Below, one piece after another: positions 31,299 through 42,400 of a DNA stretch of 64,000 nucleotides. Source of the DNA: Bolinopsis microptera. Lineage: Eukaryota; Ctenophora; Tentaculata; Lobata; Bolinopsidae. The stretch is from NCBI RefSeq assembly GCF_026151205.1, contig NC_087082.1, forward strand, positions 10,176,901 to 10,240,900, read 5' to 3'. Numbering within the stretch: position 1 is the stretch's first letter; each line of letters begins with the position of its first letter. The position numbers were made by a program, and so were the translations under genes. The notes beneath the pieces were generated by a model. It made no database searches. It saw only the letters and a list, made by a program, of their open reading frames with translations, and was not told the origin of the DNA.

Positions 31299-33674
31299 TT
31301 AATATTCAATTATCCTACATACGTCTCTACACTCTTTCAAGTCCTCAAAAAATGAATTAATATATCTACAATCATTTGATTTATAATTGAACATTATTAC
31401 TGTTGAGTAGACTCTAGCCCTGGAAATAGCAGAGTAAAGAACTGGAAGAGCGAGACTGCAGTTAATTTTCTCATTTTGGGTGTCGTATCTGTAAACAAAA
31501 ATAGAGGCTGGCCACTCTGCTGACGGACAGTTTATTGAGGCAATCATGTTTATCCGGTCTTCGGTGGAATTCCATCCCTCCAATACAGAGATAATAGCGT
31601 CTGCTGTATATTTCACGGTATTGTTGTTGGCATCATCAGTCAGGTCGTATATCACCGAGATATCCTTGTTTTTAAGGCAAGGGTCAGATCCCTTCAATTT
31701 CTCAATTTCTTTGGTCAGAACATATTTCATTGTGACTGCCGGTCTATCATCCCTCAGTAAATAGATGACAGCTTTAGGACCCCGAAGAATATGTCCACTC
31801 TTCTGTTGCACCAAATTTATTGGCACACACATACCAACAAAATTCCCTTTAAATGTTTCTCTAATTTTCGATAACAGGGCCGAAATTTCGTATGTGTTTC
31901 TTAAAACCACTGACAATTCCTCTAAGTTCACGAAACATTTTCTGAATTCATCCTTGACTGCATTAAAGTGTCTAGTAAATGAGAGATGGGCAATCCCTTC
32001 ACTGATCGACTGTGCTTTATCACAAAATATCCAGATGCCAGTTTTGTTTCTATCACTATTCTTCATAATAGGGAGCAGTCCTTCAGAAATGATGTTTCCA
32101 TCAACGGTAAATAGAGTAATGAAAGTTTTGGGTTGGTAGATATCAGCGTGGATGCAATCCACCAGGTTTTGATGATCATCAACGAACACGTGATCAAATC
32201 TTGAAATGAAAGTTTTTATACTTTTGGCCAAGCATCTTGTGATTACCAGTATTACAATTTTACTGGTATCGTCACGCAGTAATAACGATCTGTGAGCTTC
32301 ATCTAAAAGACAATTAAGATCACCCTCTTCTTCGCTATAATCGTAAACAATCTCCAAACATTTTATATCTTCCCTGATACTATTCAGAACTTTGAAGCAG
32401 CGCTTCGGAGGTTGACTCATATGATTTCCTGACATCATTAAAAGAATCCTATTTTCTGGTGGTGTTGTAAGTGCAAGGTGAATTATTTTACCCAACATCA
32501 CTACGCTTTTGCCTGATCCAGCAGGACCATCCACCCATAGAAATCTCTTCTCGCTGTGAAATATATTCAGCTGTTCATTCGTCAAACAGTGTACCTTTAA
32601 GAAGTCTTTGAAGAGATCAGGTGCTTCGATCATTTCTTGATTTTCAGGATACTTCATGATCTTTCCTTTTCTTTTTCCCTTTCTAGCGGTCTCCTTTGGT
32701 TTTGCTTCATCGACTGATTTCCGTGTGACAAAAGCTCTTTGGAGTTTTTCATTTGTATCCATGATACATTGTGGCAAGCTACACGATGTGTCCTTCCAGT
32801 TGTTACCTTGATCGATGCACCACAATCCAAGAAGAATACTTTTAAGTCTATTTGCAGATTTCCTTGCCTTGTTTATAGGAGAATTTGTCTCAAAATCGTC
32901 GATCATCCAGTTTAAATCAACTATATCTTCACTGAACAAAATAGTTTTATCTGAGCGGTACCGCTCGTCCACCTCTTCCATAGAAATGTTACTGAAGATC
33001 GTGAAGTCGTACACCATGACCAATGGGTCAATAGATTTGATGAGATCTACCATCTTATTCCGCTGCCTGACTGCGTCTTCACAGCATGCCTCGAACTTTA
33101 CTGCGTTTTTCCTTTGGAGTGGCATCCCGTCTCTTCGGACGCTGCATTTGGAACTCGACTCAGAAATGGTTGATGAGGCTTCATACTTAGTAACTGAGAG
33201 TCCTTTCACCTCAAACACCACTACAAAGTTATCTCCTATAACCACAAAATCAGTTTCGCCGTCTAAATTGGCCCCTGGTTGATGGCAAGGGTGCAGTTCT
33301 TGTCCCTTTTTGCACTTCTTCTTATCACCCGACTGTTCGCAATTTTTCTTATGGCAATTATGATTCGGAATAAAAGCGGCGTATTGATCATGAGTGTAAA
33401 GCACTTGATGGAGAACAACGACGTTTCTTTTTACCTCCTCCAAACACCTGTAAACTTTAACCTCTGCCTCATATCCGTTTTGATTTCGTTTCTCGGCTGC
33501 AGTTTATCCCTCCAATTGAACATTTTCTGGAAGCTTATCAATATGTTTGCAGTCCGGTATTGGGGGCATCATGAATGCACATGAAGTCCCATCTCCTTGC
33601 TGACAATATTTCGTCAGAAGCTGACTGCCAATACTTTCCTCAATTATTTTTCTAAGTTCAGACTGTCGTTTCAT
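31299..33674 (-). CDS. NERD nuclease plus SF1 helicase-like protein, in-frame stop near start
   Basis: The frame is open from 33503 to 31299 (about 734 aa). The same frame extends upstream through 56 codons to ATG 33674 but is broken by TAA at 33504-33506. Downstream of that stop, AEKRNQNGYEAEVKVYRCLEE resembles the start of NERD domains; GETDFVVI and FEVKG supply the acidic E-D...E-K nuclease motif. After a basic linker comes a superfamily 1 P-loop: Walker A GPAGSGKS, Walker B-like HVFVDDHQ (usual form DEAQ), a motif III-like FCDKAQS, a LRNTYEI block, and motif VI YSAISRAR. NERD-helicase fusions occur in bacteria and as expanded animal families; roles in nucleic-acid defence are suspected but unproven. 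Intronless. It may be a pseudogene, use a non-AUG start after the stop, or contain a sequence error. Confidence 0.75.
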
Positions 33675-33773
33675 TATCTTAAAAACTAAAATTGTTAGTT
33701 ACACTAATAGGGAAGAGAATTGTCGTTATAATGATCTATAACTATAACTATAAGACATTACACGTTTTACAGT

Positions 33774-34954
33774 CAGGGGTCGACCGAGGGACCATTTTTG
33801 AACGAGGCGAAACACAACGAAATTTAACCGAGGCCGAGGCAAACCGAGGAATGCCTGTACTAACCGAGGCCGAGGAGTGACATTTTTGGCCAAGAAATTT
33901 GTATGTTGAAAAAAAAACACATGATTTAGCGGCCAGATTAGTTAGTTTTATAATAGTAGTATAGTATATACTATAAATAAGCCTACATTATAATAAATTT
34001 TCAAAAGACTTCTGACATGGCGATAAGTCCAGTCTCTTGATATACCCGCGTCCCACGTATGCAACATAAATATTAATAAGTATCTCCATGATCTCTCACT
34101 AGCCTGACTGACAATTTTCTCGAATGACTGACAATGTTTCTTCTTTTCCCCATTTAGAATACAAAGATTAGTACATTTTAGCTTATGATTAATATTATAT
34201 TTTTACCTATAGTTTACCTAGATTTCACAGTCTATTTCTATGCAATATATTTCTTTATCTTGCTTATCACCGTCTTCACACTCTTTATTATATTTATGCA
34301 TTATGGCTCTTAGTCTTACTAATTCGCTCGCCCAAAAATTATCGCGTGACTTTGGTTTTTATGGTTTTGCAGCCGAACAAAACGGTTTTAGTTTTACATA
34401 AACCCTAATCCTAACCCTAACCATAACCTCGAATCTATCCATAACTCTAACCACAACCCGAGCCCTAAACAATCGAATTCGTGTTTTACTAGCCTGTCAC
34501 GTGACCAAAACAGTTTTTTGCCCATAACTCCCCAGGCTTCCAGGGAACCATTTTTACCTTACAGTTACGTCATGGGGGTGATTCGGAATCAGCGTAAAAA
34601 AATACACCGAATTATATCACTTTCATACCCTTATATTATTATTACATCCGCTTTTTTTCTGTAATTTATCAATTAATCCACCTTCTCACCGTATGTACAT
34701 ATTGTATACGTGTCCCGTCGCGTACGTACTTTGTACTTTAATTTTATAATTCAGATTTCACTAAAAAAATAAACTTTAATGTTTAAAAGTATCAAAAAGA
34801 ATTGGCATTCAAAAATTTCTCGATAAAACTAAAATTTTCGGTTTTTTGTTCAAAATTAGCCGATGCCGAGGATAAGCACAACAAAATTTATCAAGGCTGA
34901 GGCAAACCGAAATATAACTATTTTGGCTGAGGCCGAGGACTCGGTCGACCCCTG
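33774..34954. mobile_element. Non-autonomous hAT-like element with 8-bp target duplication
   Basis: Termini CAGGGGTCGACCGAG and CTCGGTCGACCCCTG are exact inverted repeats of hAT type. They are flanked by TTTACAGT (33766-33773) and CTTACAGT (34955-34962), an 8-bp duplication with one mismatch. Sub-terminal GAGGCCGAGG-like repeats occur at both ends. No transposase frame is present. The interior includes telomere-like CCTAACCCTAACC and a copy of the GTCACGTGACCAAAAC repeat. It lies about 100 bp upstream of the NERD-helicase start. Confidence 0.85.
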
Positions 34955-34964
34955 CTTACAGTTG

Positions 34965-35390
34965 TACAAAAATAAGCCCTAAACAATAGAATTCATGTTT
35001 TACTAGCCTGTCACGTGACCAAAACGGTTTTTTGGCCATAACTCTCCAGGGAAGCATTTTTACCCTACTATATACGTCATGGAGGGTGATTCGGACTCAG
35101 CGTCCAAAAATTAAAAATGGGCCCCCAAAAATTTTCTTAAAATTTGGGCGAGCAATTCAGTAGGAGCGGTAATTGTATTCCGCGCAAGCGATTTTCAATC
35201 GCGCACCCTGAAAATCGAGCTGAGTCTAAAATATAACTTCTCCTACATTTTTTGAGCAATCACCTTGAAACTTTCAGGATATGTTCTAAGGACCATTTGA
35301 TCAGAATTTTAAAATAGGCCTTAATAGAAAATTTTGTATTCAATTTTGAAAATCTTAAACCTCGTTTTTTGACGATTTTTCAACTGCCCC
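34965..35390. repeat. Dispersed GTCACGTGACCAAAAC repeat, copy c, and unassigned sequence
   Basis: 34965-35120 matches the interior of the adjacent hAT-like element (about 34450-34600) in order and orientation, including ACGTCATG and GGTGATTCGG. From 35120 to 35390 nothing is recognised apart from a GCGATTTTCAATCGC inverted repeat. Confidence 0.6.
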
Positions 35391-35630
35391 CTTAACAACA
35401 CTCCTTAAGTTTAACAACACGTCCTTAACAACACCTCCTTAACTACACCTCCTTAACAACACCTCCTTAACAACACCTCCTTAATAACACCTCCTAAACA
35501 ACACCTCCTTAACAACACCTCCTTAATAACACCTCCTAAACAACACCTCCTTAACAACACCTCCTTAACAACACCTCCTTAACAACACCTCCTTTACAAC
35601 ACCTCCTCAACAACACCTCATGTCCTTAAC
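35391..35630 (+). repeat. Minisatellite, 14-bp unit AACAACACCTCCTT, about 16 copies
   Basis: Imperfect head-to-tail copies of AACAACACCTCCTT with single-base variants (AATAACACCTCCTA, GTCCTTAACAACAC). Confidence 0.95.
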
Positions 35631-36099
35631 GTAGAAATGGAAACTGAGTAGTCATGATAAGGCGTGCTCCTCGAATATAGAACAAAACACAGTTCGCGTC
35701 ACAACAAACTACAAATCTAACCACATGACACTAGGATATTATGATAAGTGATATCACTATCAGTAACATGAGCTCCCCAAGTTATAAAGCTAAGACTTCT
35801 AGAAGCTTCTACAGCAGGCTTTAGGTAAACTCTTGATGTGCTGATGTTTGCTAAAATTTAGCTTGGGTCCACAAAATCGTTATAAAATTGTGCTGTCGAG
35901 AACAGAAATCAATAAATGTGGGATGTGGGTGCTAAATTAAACTTAATTTTGCTGAACCCTGGTCACTAAGAGCAGTTGTTAGATTTACTTCTGTCGTATA
36001 TCTGCTGATACATAAATACATAAAAAATGCTGTCTTTTATGACATTTTTTATGTCAATAAATTTTTGTCGAATCATGGTCGATGAGTTTTCTAAGATAT
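35631..36099. other. Intergenic, nothing recognised
   Basis: AT-rich sequence between the 14-bp array and duplication copy 3. Confidence 0.45.
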
Positions 36100-36474
36100 G
36101 GGAAGTTGTACCTAAAAAGAGTGTTCCATTCAAATACCCTACAAAGAGAGTCTGCTGCTTTTCATCAATTTAATTTTAGAGCTGCTGTAAATTTATTTTA
36201 CACGGCTGTGAGCTGACAGCTGTTTCTGTACGTCTTTTTTCTCCGCGAAGACACGGGTTCTACAATGAAAAAATATACTTTAACTTTACAAACCCTCAGT
36301 CCAAAATATTAGTCATACTATTAGCATATCATAATGAAATGGAAACATATTAAGTACAGCGTTAATGAAGTTTAAGGAATAAAACTCAGGAGACGTCAAT
36401 GGACCTAACACCCTTGCATTGTTCTACAGTGAGAATTGCTTGATTAGTAGTCCATCTGGCTGGATCAGGGTACA

Positions 36475-36482
36475 TATTTAAG
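36475..36482 (+). promoter_or_regulatory. TATA-like box of protease copy 3
   Basis: TATTTAAG is conserved with copy 1. The leader has an extra TACATT insertion relative to copy 1. Confidence 0.5.
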
Positions 36483-36551
36483 GGTCGAGCTAGATCGTGA
36501 GATATCATTACATTTACAGACCAACAGAAACGTTCGAGTATTGCAGACAAA

Positions 36552-37793
36552 ATGAAGATCCTCTTCTTCCTATTCCTTGCCGGAGCTGCCCTGGCTAAGG
36601 AGTCCCCACTTAAAGCAATTCTACGATCACCCGTGGAAACTCTGAAGCTCTACAATTCCTTTAAAGGCGAGCAGCAACTCTCTTTTCAAGCAGCTGAAGA
36701 TCGAATGAGATTCCGACTGTTCAGAAAAAGTGCGGAGTTTGTGGCAGAGGAAAATTCTGTTGAAGGAGAGACGGCAGAGTTCGCTCTCAACTTCTTCTCT
36801 GCGTTGACTGAGTCCGAGAAACAATCATGGCTAGGGTTTAACGCTACCGGTGCAGAACCAAACCCTCTCCCTGAACTAAACTCTGGGCTTAAAAGTGATA
36901 AGACCCCAGATGAAAAACTGTGGACTGATGAAGGTAAAGTGACCGCTGTAAGAAACCAAGGGGCATGCGGATCCTGCTGGACCTTCGGAGCAGTTGGTGG
37001 TCTGGAGACAAGGTACGCTAGAGTAGCTGGATTTCTGAAGAGATTCTCTGAGCAAGAGTTTCTGGACTGTGTTTACGAAGGAAGGAAAGATGGGTGTAGG
37101 GGAGGTTGGATGAAGGATGCCTACGAATATTCAGCTCGAGCTGGAGGACGCCTCGCTAGGGCAGCAGATTACCCATACACTCAACGAGACGAGTACTGCC
37201 AGGCTTCCAGCAAGCCTGATGCCATGATCGCCGCAAAGATTTGGGGGAATGTTGCAGTTGAACGAAGTGAGCAGTCTAATATCAATGCTTTGGCAGACGG
37301 ATCTCTTGCTGTTGCCTTTCAGGTCACTGACAGATTCCAAAGTTACAGCAATGGAATCTTGAAAGACGAGACGTGCAGGGGATATCCTAACCATGCAGTT
37401 ACTGCAGTGGGATACACTAAGGACTACGTTCTGGTAAAGAACTCTTGGGGTGAATACTGGGGAGATGCTGGATACGTGAAGTTTACACGAAACCACCACA
37501 ACTGTCATCTGTGGAACTTCAGCAGTTACCCTAGTCTAGTTCCTACTGGAATAGTGGACGACGACAAAGCCCGACCCACAACTGGTCCGCGACCTGATCC
37601 TAATCCTAATTGCAGAGATAATGACCCAAACTGCATCAAGGATTGGTGCGTAAACGCCTACATTGTTAAGGATCACTGTCAGAGGACCTGTGGTGCGTGT
37701 ACTGATGGTGGAGATGATGATGGAGAAGATGGCTGTCCTGGGGGCACGACACTGTGTCCTGATGGAATCTGCAGACACGAACACATGTGTTAG
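36552..37793 (+). CDS. Secreted papain-family cysteine protease with ShKT domain, copy 3
   Basis: 413 aa, intronless, co-linear with the copy at 19916. The signal peptide (1-15), the I29 propeptide with the same ERFNIN variant, and all catalytic positions (Gln136, Cys142 in CGSCWTF, His281, Asn297) are kept. Differences cluster in the propeptide junction, in residues 175-275 of the catalytic domain, and in the C-terminal linker, where this copy is shorter (fewer Pro and Asp/Gly repeats). The six-Cys ShKT domain and the four-Cys tail (CPGGTTLC, CRHEHMC) are conserved. The pattern suggests a working paralogue with modest substrate divergence (inference). Confidence 0.93.
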   Translation: MKILFFLFLAGAALAKESPLKAILRSPVETLKLYNSFKGEQQLSFQAAEDRMRFRLFRKSAEFVAEENSVEGETAEFALNFFSALTESEKQSWLGFNATGAEPNPLPELNSGLKSDKTPDEKLWTDEGKVTAVRNQGACGSCWTFGAVGGLETRYARVAGFLKRFSEQEFLDCVYEGRKDGCRGGWMKDAYEYSARAGGRLARAADYPYTQRDEYCQASSKPDAMIAAKIWGNVAVERSEQSNINALADGSLAVAFQVTDRFQSYSNGILKDETCRGYPNHAVTAVGYTKDYVLVKNSWGEYWGDAGYVKFTRNHHNCHLWNFSSYPSLVPTGIVDDDKARPTTGPRPDPNPNCRDNDPNCIKDWCVNAYIVKDHCQRTCGACTDGGDDDGEDGCPGGTTLCPDGICRHEHMC

Positions 37794-37885
37794 TTTACAA
37801 CTTTACACGTCTTTACAATTTGTAAAATTGCAATTTGTCATTAATTGCCTTGCATTTTAATATCTGTCGTTTTATTTGAAATCTT

Positions 37886-39413
37886 CCCCAATGTGTAAAC
37901 GTTTGGGCCACGTTATAACATGGTAACTTTTCATGTTTAAGTCAATAAAATTGCAATTTGGACCAAACCACTTTTCGAGGCAGCTACCTAACATTTGCCA
38001 TACAGTAAAACCTCTATAAAAAACCTTTTTTTTAAAGTCACATTTCCTGTGGTACATCCTGTAGAAGTTTTACTGTATTTCATATTCAATATTTTGTGAA
38101 ACGTTTCGAACTCACCTTTTAATTAATATCACACCGCTACTTTCTATTAAAATTAAAATATAAAAAAGGATTAATCTTTGAGTCAAATTACCTGATCATT
38201 TGGGGAACATCCCAAGCTAGGGTTCAATTTTAAAATCAGCAACAAAATTCTTCAAATTACTTTTTCGTCAAATTATTGAAAATAACATTTTTTAAATGTG
38301 TGTTTTGGCAAAGAATTAGACACGGTTGTTTAGAATTGTATACTATAAACAATAACATAGAGCATCTTATTACCAATACAGCAATACATCCATCTTATAC
38401 ACATTGAGGAGGTTGCAAAGCACCACTCCTAATTATATACTCCTAATTGTATACTCCTAATTATATACTCCTAATTATATAATCCTGCTCCTTAATTATA
38501 CACAGGATAAAATTCATAGTAAACAGTTAATAATATTGAAACTGAAAGGCAAAGCCATGTAAATTATTTCTATTATTTAGTATATATACGTTAAGTGTCA
38601 AAATGATATCGTACGGTTAATCGGGTAATTGATAGATTTGCTTAAATATGACAAAATACTTAAAAATTTAAATAAGAATTAAATATAAAAACATGAGACT
38701 CGTTTATAATATGCGTCGTCAAGGGTACAGTAAACCAAAAATTTAAAAATTGAGCTGACAGATTACAATTACAAGGATAACAAAAAGTTCACCCGATACC
38801 CGAACAAGATCAGTTTTATGTTAACAATTAGCATCAAAGTTTCATCAACTGAATTATTAGATATTGTGACATTACCCAGGACCCTGGTATATAAGTTCAG
38901 TACTGGAGATTGTCTGAGAAAACGAGTGTAACACGGGTTCAATGTGTTCTGCAATCAGGGTTTCTCTGGTCATGCTCTTGTTTGAACGGTTCTTTATCAC
39001 AATCTGAAAGGGTTCATTGGTTCAAATCAAGACCAATATTTTTGAAATTTTACAAACCAATTCAGTATTTGGTAGATTTTAGGTCTACTAATACGATAAA
39101 GTTCCCGTAGATCTGTACAAGAGAAGTGTTCATTTTCAGGAGATCTGAAAGTCTCGTTATTTCATTACATGTTTTCACTGGATAGTAACCTAACTACATA
39201 TTATGATATAATAACTATACACAGCGAGTCCGAGAAGTAGTTTACCAAAGGGATTTCTCAATAATAATGTTTACGAAGTAGCAATGGGTGCTATTAGAGT
39301 TGATATGACCAGGGCTGAATAGTTGGCATTTGTCATTAATACAGAGATTAACTAGAGGTTAAACAAGCTGAGAGTGGCTTTTTTACAACATAAACCAAAG
39401 TAAAACATTTTAC
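37886..39413. other. Intergenic; small 15-bp tandem repeat; likely holds the ATAD2 3' end
   Basis: 38426-38485 holds four copies of a CTCCTAATTATATA-type unit. The terminal exon(s) of the ATAD2-like gene should lie here on the minus strand, but I could not identify them. Confidence 0.45.
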
Positions 39414-42400
39414 CTGAGATATGAGAGTGTATAAACGAATGATGTGGTCCATGTCGGCTGTCTTTAATAGTTCCACTATCTGCTGTATTATCAAATCTGC
39501 ACTGTGGGAGTCCTGGGTGGTACGAAACGGTTAAAGGTTGAGACGGAATGGGGCCAGGGGTTGCAATAAATATTTGTAATAATTAATATACGTCAAATAT
39601 TTGTAATATTTTTCAGAATTTTAGGCCAGGACTGATAGATCACACGGTATCTGGTCACACATTTTACCACTGTCCCCAGGTGCTCCGCGAACTGGCACGT
39701 TTTACATCCTAACATGTTTATTTACGCAAACAACCTTGTTATCACCCTCTATCTTCCCCCTTCTACCTTATTGTGAAGTGTGTGTGAAGTACCTGAGGGT
39801 GAGAAGTTGTGCCGTTAATCTGATCACTGTCCTCCTCTGCAGATACACTGTGTCTCCCCCGGTACTGTCCTGTTAATAACAGAGTCAGTACTGTTAGTTA
39901 CATCCCGCTATCACTTACTATAGTAATGTAATACTTGATAAACGTCTAATGATGAAAACATGTAGAGCTTCAACATGAAAAGCGGCGTGATTTAAATTTA
40001 TCGGCGCCGGCGTAAACGGCGTGGGCTGACAATATAAGTGGACAGTTATAGTCGTTGGAAGAGTTGAGCCTAAGCTATGGTCAGTCATATGCTCAAATAG
40101 CACAGCAATCAGCCTGTCAATATTTGGCACGATATGGGTATAAGCGTATACACACCATGATTACATTAATTAATGCAAACTAGAAAATGAACAATAAGCT
40201 CCATATCTCTTAGTCAGTACAGTGTACCTGAATTCCTAGCGCTCTCAGTTCTGGACCTTCCGTGTTGTGACTCTGTTTCTTTTTGCTCGGCCCGTGCAGC
40301 TCTAGCAGTCTTGATTTCTTCGCAAAGGGTGGCAAAATCTTCATCTAGTTCAGTGTCTGAAGGGGATGTGTTAAACGTGATGAAATTATCGTGTGGTATC
40401 GTGTGGTTCTAGTACAGTGCTCACGTGTTTTCGTTCGGGTCAATTTTAATAATCACTCGAAATATCATTCTGATTTCAGATATCATTGAAAATGTTGATG
40501 ACAAGAAAATGTTTTAATAGAATTGTGTACTTTGTCTTGAAGTTCAGAGATATGGTGGATATAGTTCTGTGTGAAGAAGGGCCCCCAAGGCTCAAGACTA
40601 TGATAATCACATTTTAATCATTCTTTGATTATAGACCCAGGCTGTGATTATTCATGATAACCAGTCTAAGCACAGACTTGAGAATAAGACTAACACATAA
40701 TTCTAACATGCACTTTCCCTATCTCAAGACTATGAGCATGAATAACCCATGCTGAATAACCCTATCTAGGGATGATTATAGCTGTAGCATATATTCCACA
40801 ATCTCCTCGACATGCTGCGCTGGGGAGTGGGGACTGATTAGGTAGCTTTTCTAGCCAGGGATTTGTGCTGCACATTAGTCTAGTTAAAGCAAAGAAGTAA
40901 GAATCTCACGTTCAACTATCTTTCACAATTTACAGTATGACTTATACAAAGGTATTTCGTCTCCCTGGGTGTCCTCCACGAAACAGTTACGATCAAACTT
41001 AGGCTGTAATATTTACGATCGTGAGACATCCACTGTCAAAGTTACTATCAATCTGTCCACGAAACGTTAATCGATTTAAGCCTTACGATTGAACTTTAGC
41101 TACTTACGATATAACTTTACGATCTACATATGATATCCTACTACCACCTTATTAACCCAAATAAGGAGCGTGATGGTTGCGTGAGGTGAATCACGCGATC
41201 GTAGATTCAAAATTTGATCGTAAGTTGAACTTTTGGTTGATCGTAGAAATGGCCACTTACGATATAACTCACGACACCTATTTGTCAACTTTTAGGGACT
41301 TACGATCAACTTAGAGGTCGATATTTAGAATTAAGTGCAACAACCATGAGGTTAAAGTCAAGAAGGTCTAAAATGGATCTAATTGTATAATGTGCTACCG
41401 AGAAAAGTACTTAGCAAAGTAACATGAGGAAATTAAACTACTATAAGGGGATAAATGGTGATCGTGAGATAATAACTACAAACCATGCCTCATGATAGAC
41501 GATAAAGTGAGTATATGAATGGAAAGAGCTAAATAATTAACTCCGGTAATTAAATACTGGTATTACATAAAATAGTGAAGTCCACACGTTTAAAATTCTG
41601 TCCATTATAGAAACTGTGCCGGGGTAATTTAAGCGGGAAAAAACTAACAGCAGGAGCCGGGATTATCAGAATCTATCCCGCCCGCCCGTTCTTCGCTCAA
41701 ATTTGTTTTCTGTTATAATTATCAGTTATCAACCTTCATCATGCAGACCGTATCTGATATTACCGCTATTACTCCACCTTCTGATCCTATAGACCGGCCT
41801 TCCTCATCCAATACTGAACAGATCTCATCGGATTCGACAGGACCTCCTTTGGACACTGACCTAACTACTTTAGACGCTGACCTCGCTACTTTAGACACTG
41901 AACTCGCTAGAATTACATCAGATGGCGACCTCACTACTTCGGATAATGGAATAACCCCGCCGATAACCATCATCAATGCCTCACTAGGGAAAAGGAAAAG
42001 AAAGAAACAGAAGGCGGAGCCCGTAACTGCAGTTGTCAAGAAGGAACGAGCACGGAACTTCACCTCGGAGGAGGTGCAAGTTATTATGCAGGAAGCGGGG
42101 AAGAATACAGCTATTATCAAAGGCCGATTCACGCCTACTATAACCAGCGAGGCAAAGGAGAAATTGTGGTTAGCAATAACTAAGTCGGTGAACGCGATCA
42201 ACGGTAAAGGAGACAGAGAATGGAAGGATGTTAGGAAGAAATGGATCGACACTTCATGCTCTGCTAGGTCCAAGCTTCGCAACATTGAAAAGGAGCAGCG
42301 AAAGACTGGTGGTGGCGCCAGCTCAGCCCCCCCTCTCAGCAAGGTGGAAACCCTTGCTTTGGACAGTATATCAGGAACAACTGTTCGGGGTATTCTATTA

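Larger units (their letters stand above)
36100..37885 (+). repeat. Segmental duplication, copy 3 (protease only)
   Basis: Matches 19446-21290 from GGGAAGTTGTACCTAAAA through the promoter, coding region and about 90 bp of 3' flank, then diverges. No phosphatase follows. Confidence 0.9.

Noticed and set aside
34385-34460. Internal telomere or chromosome end
   Set aside because: Only a few CCTAACCCTAACC units inside a hAT-like element; too short and interrupted.
38990-39060. GGTTCATTGGTTCAAATCAA as a tRNA or SINE B box
   Set aside because: No A box at the right distance and no cloverleaf that I could draw.
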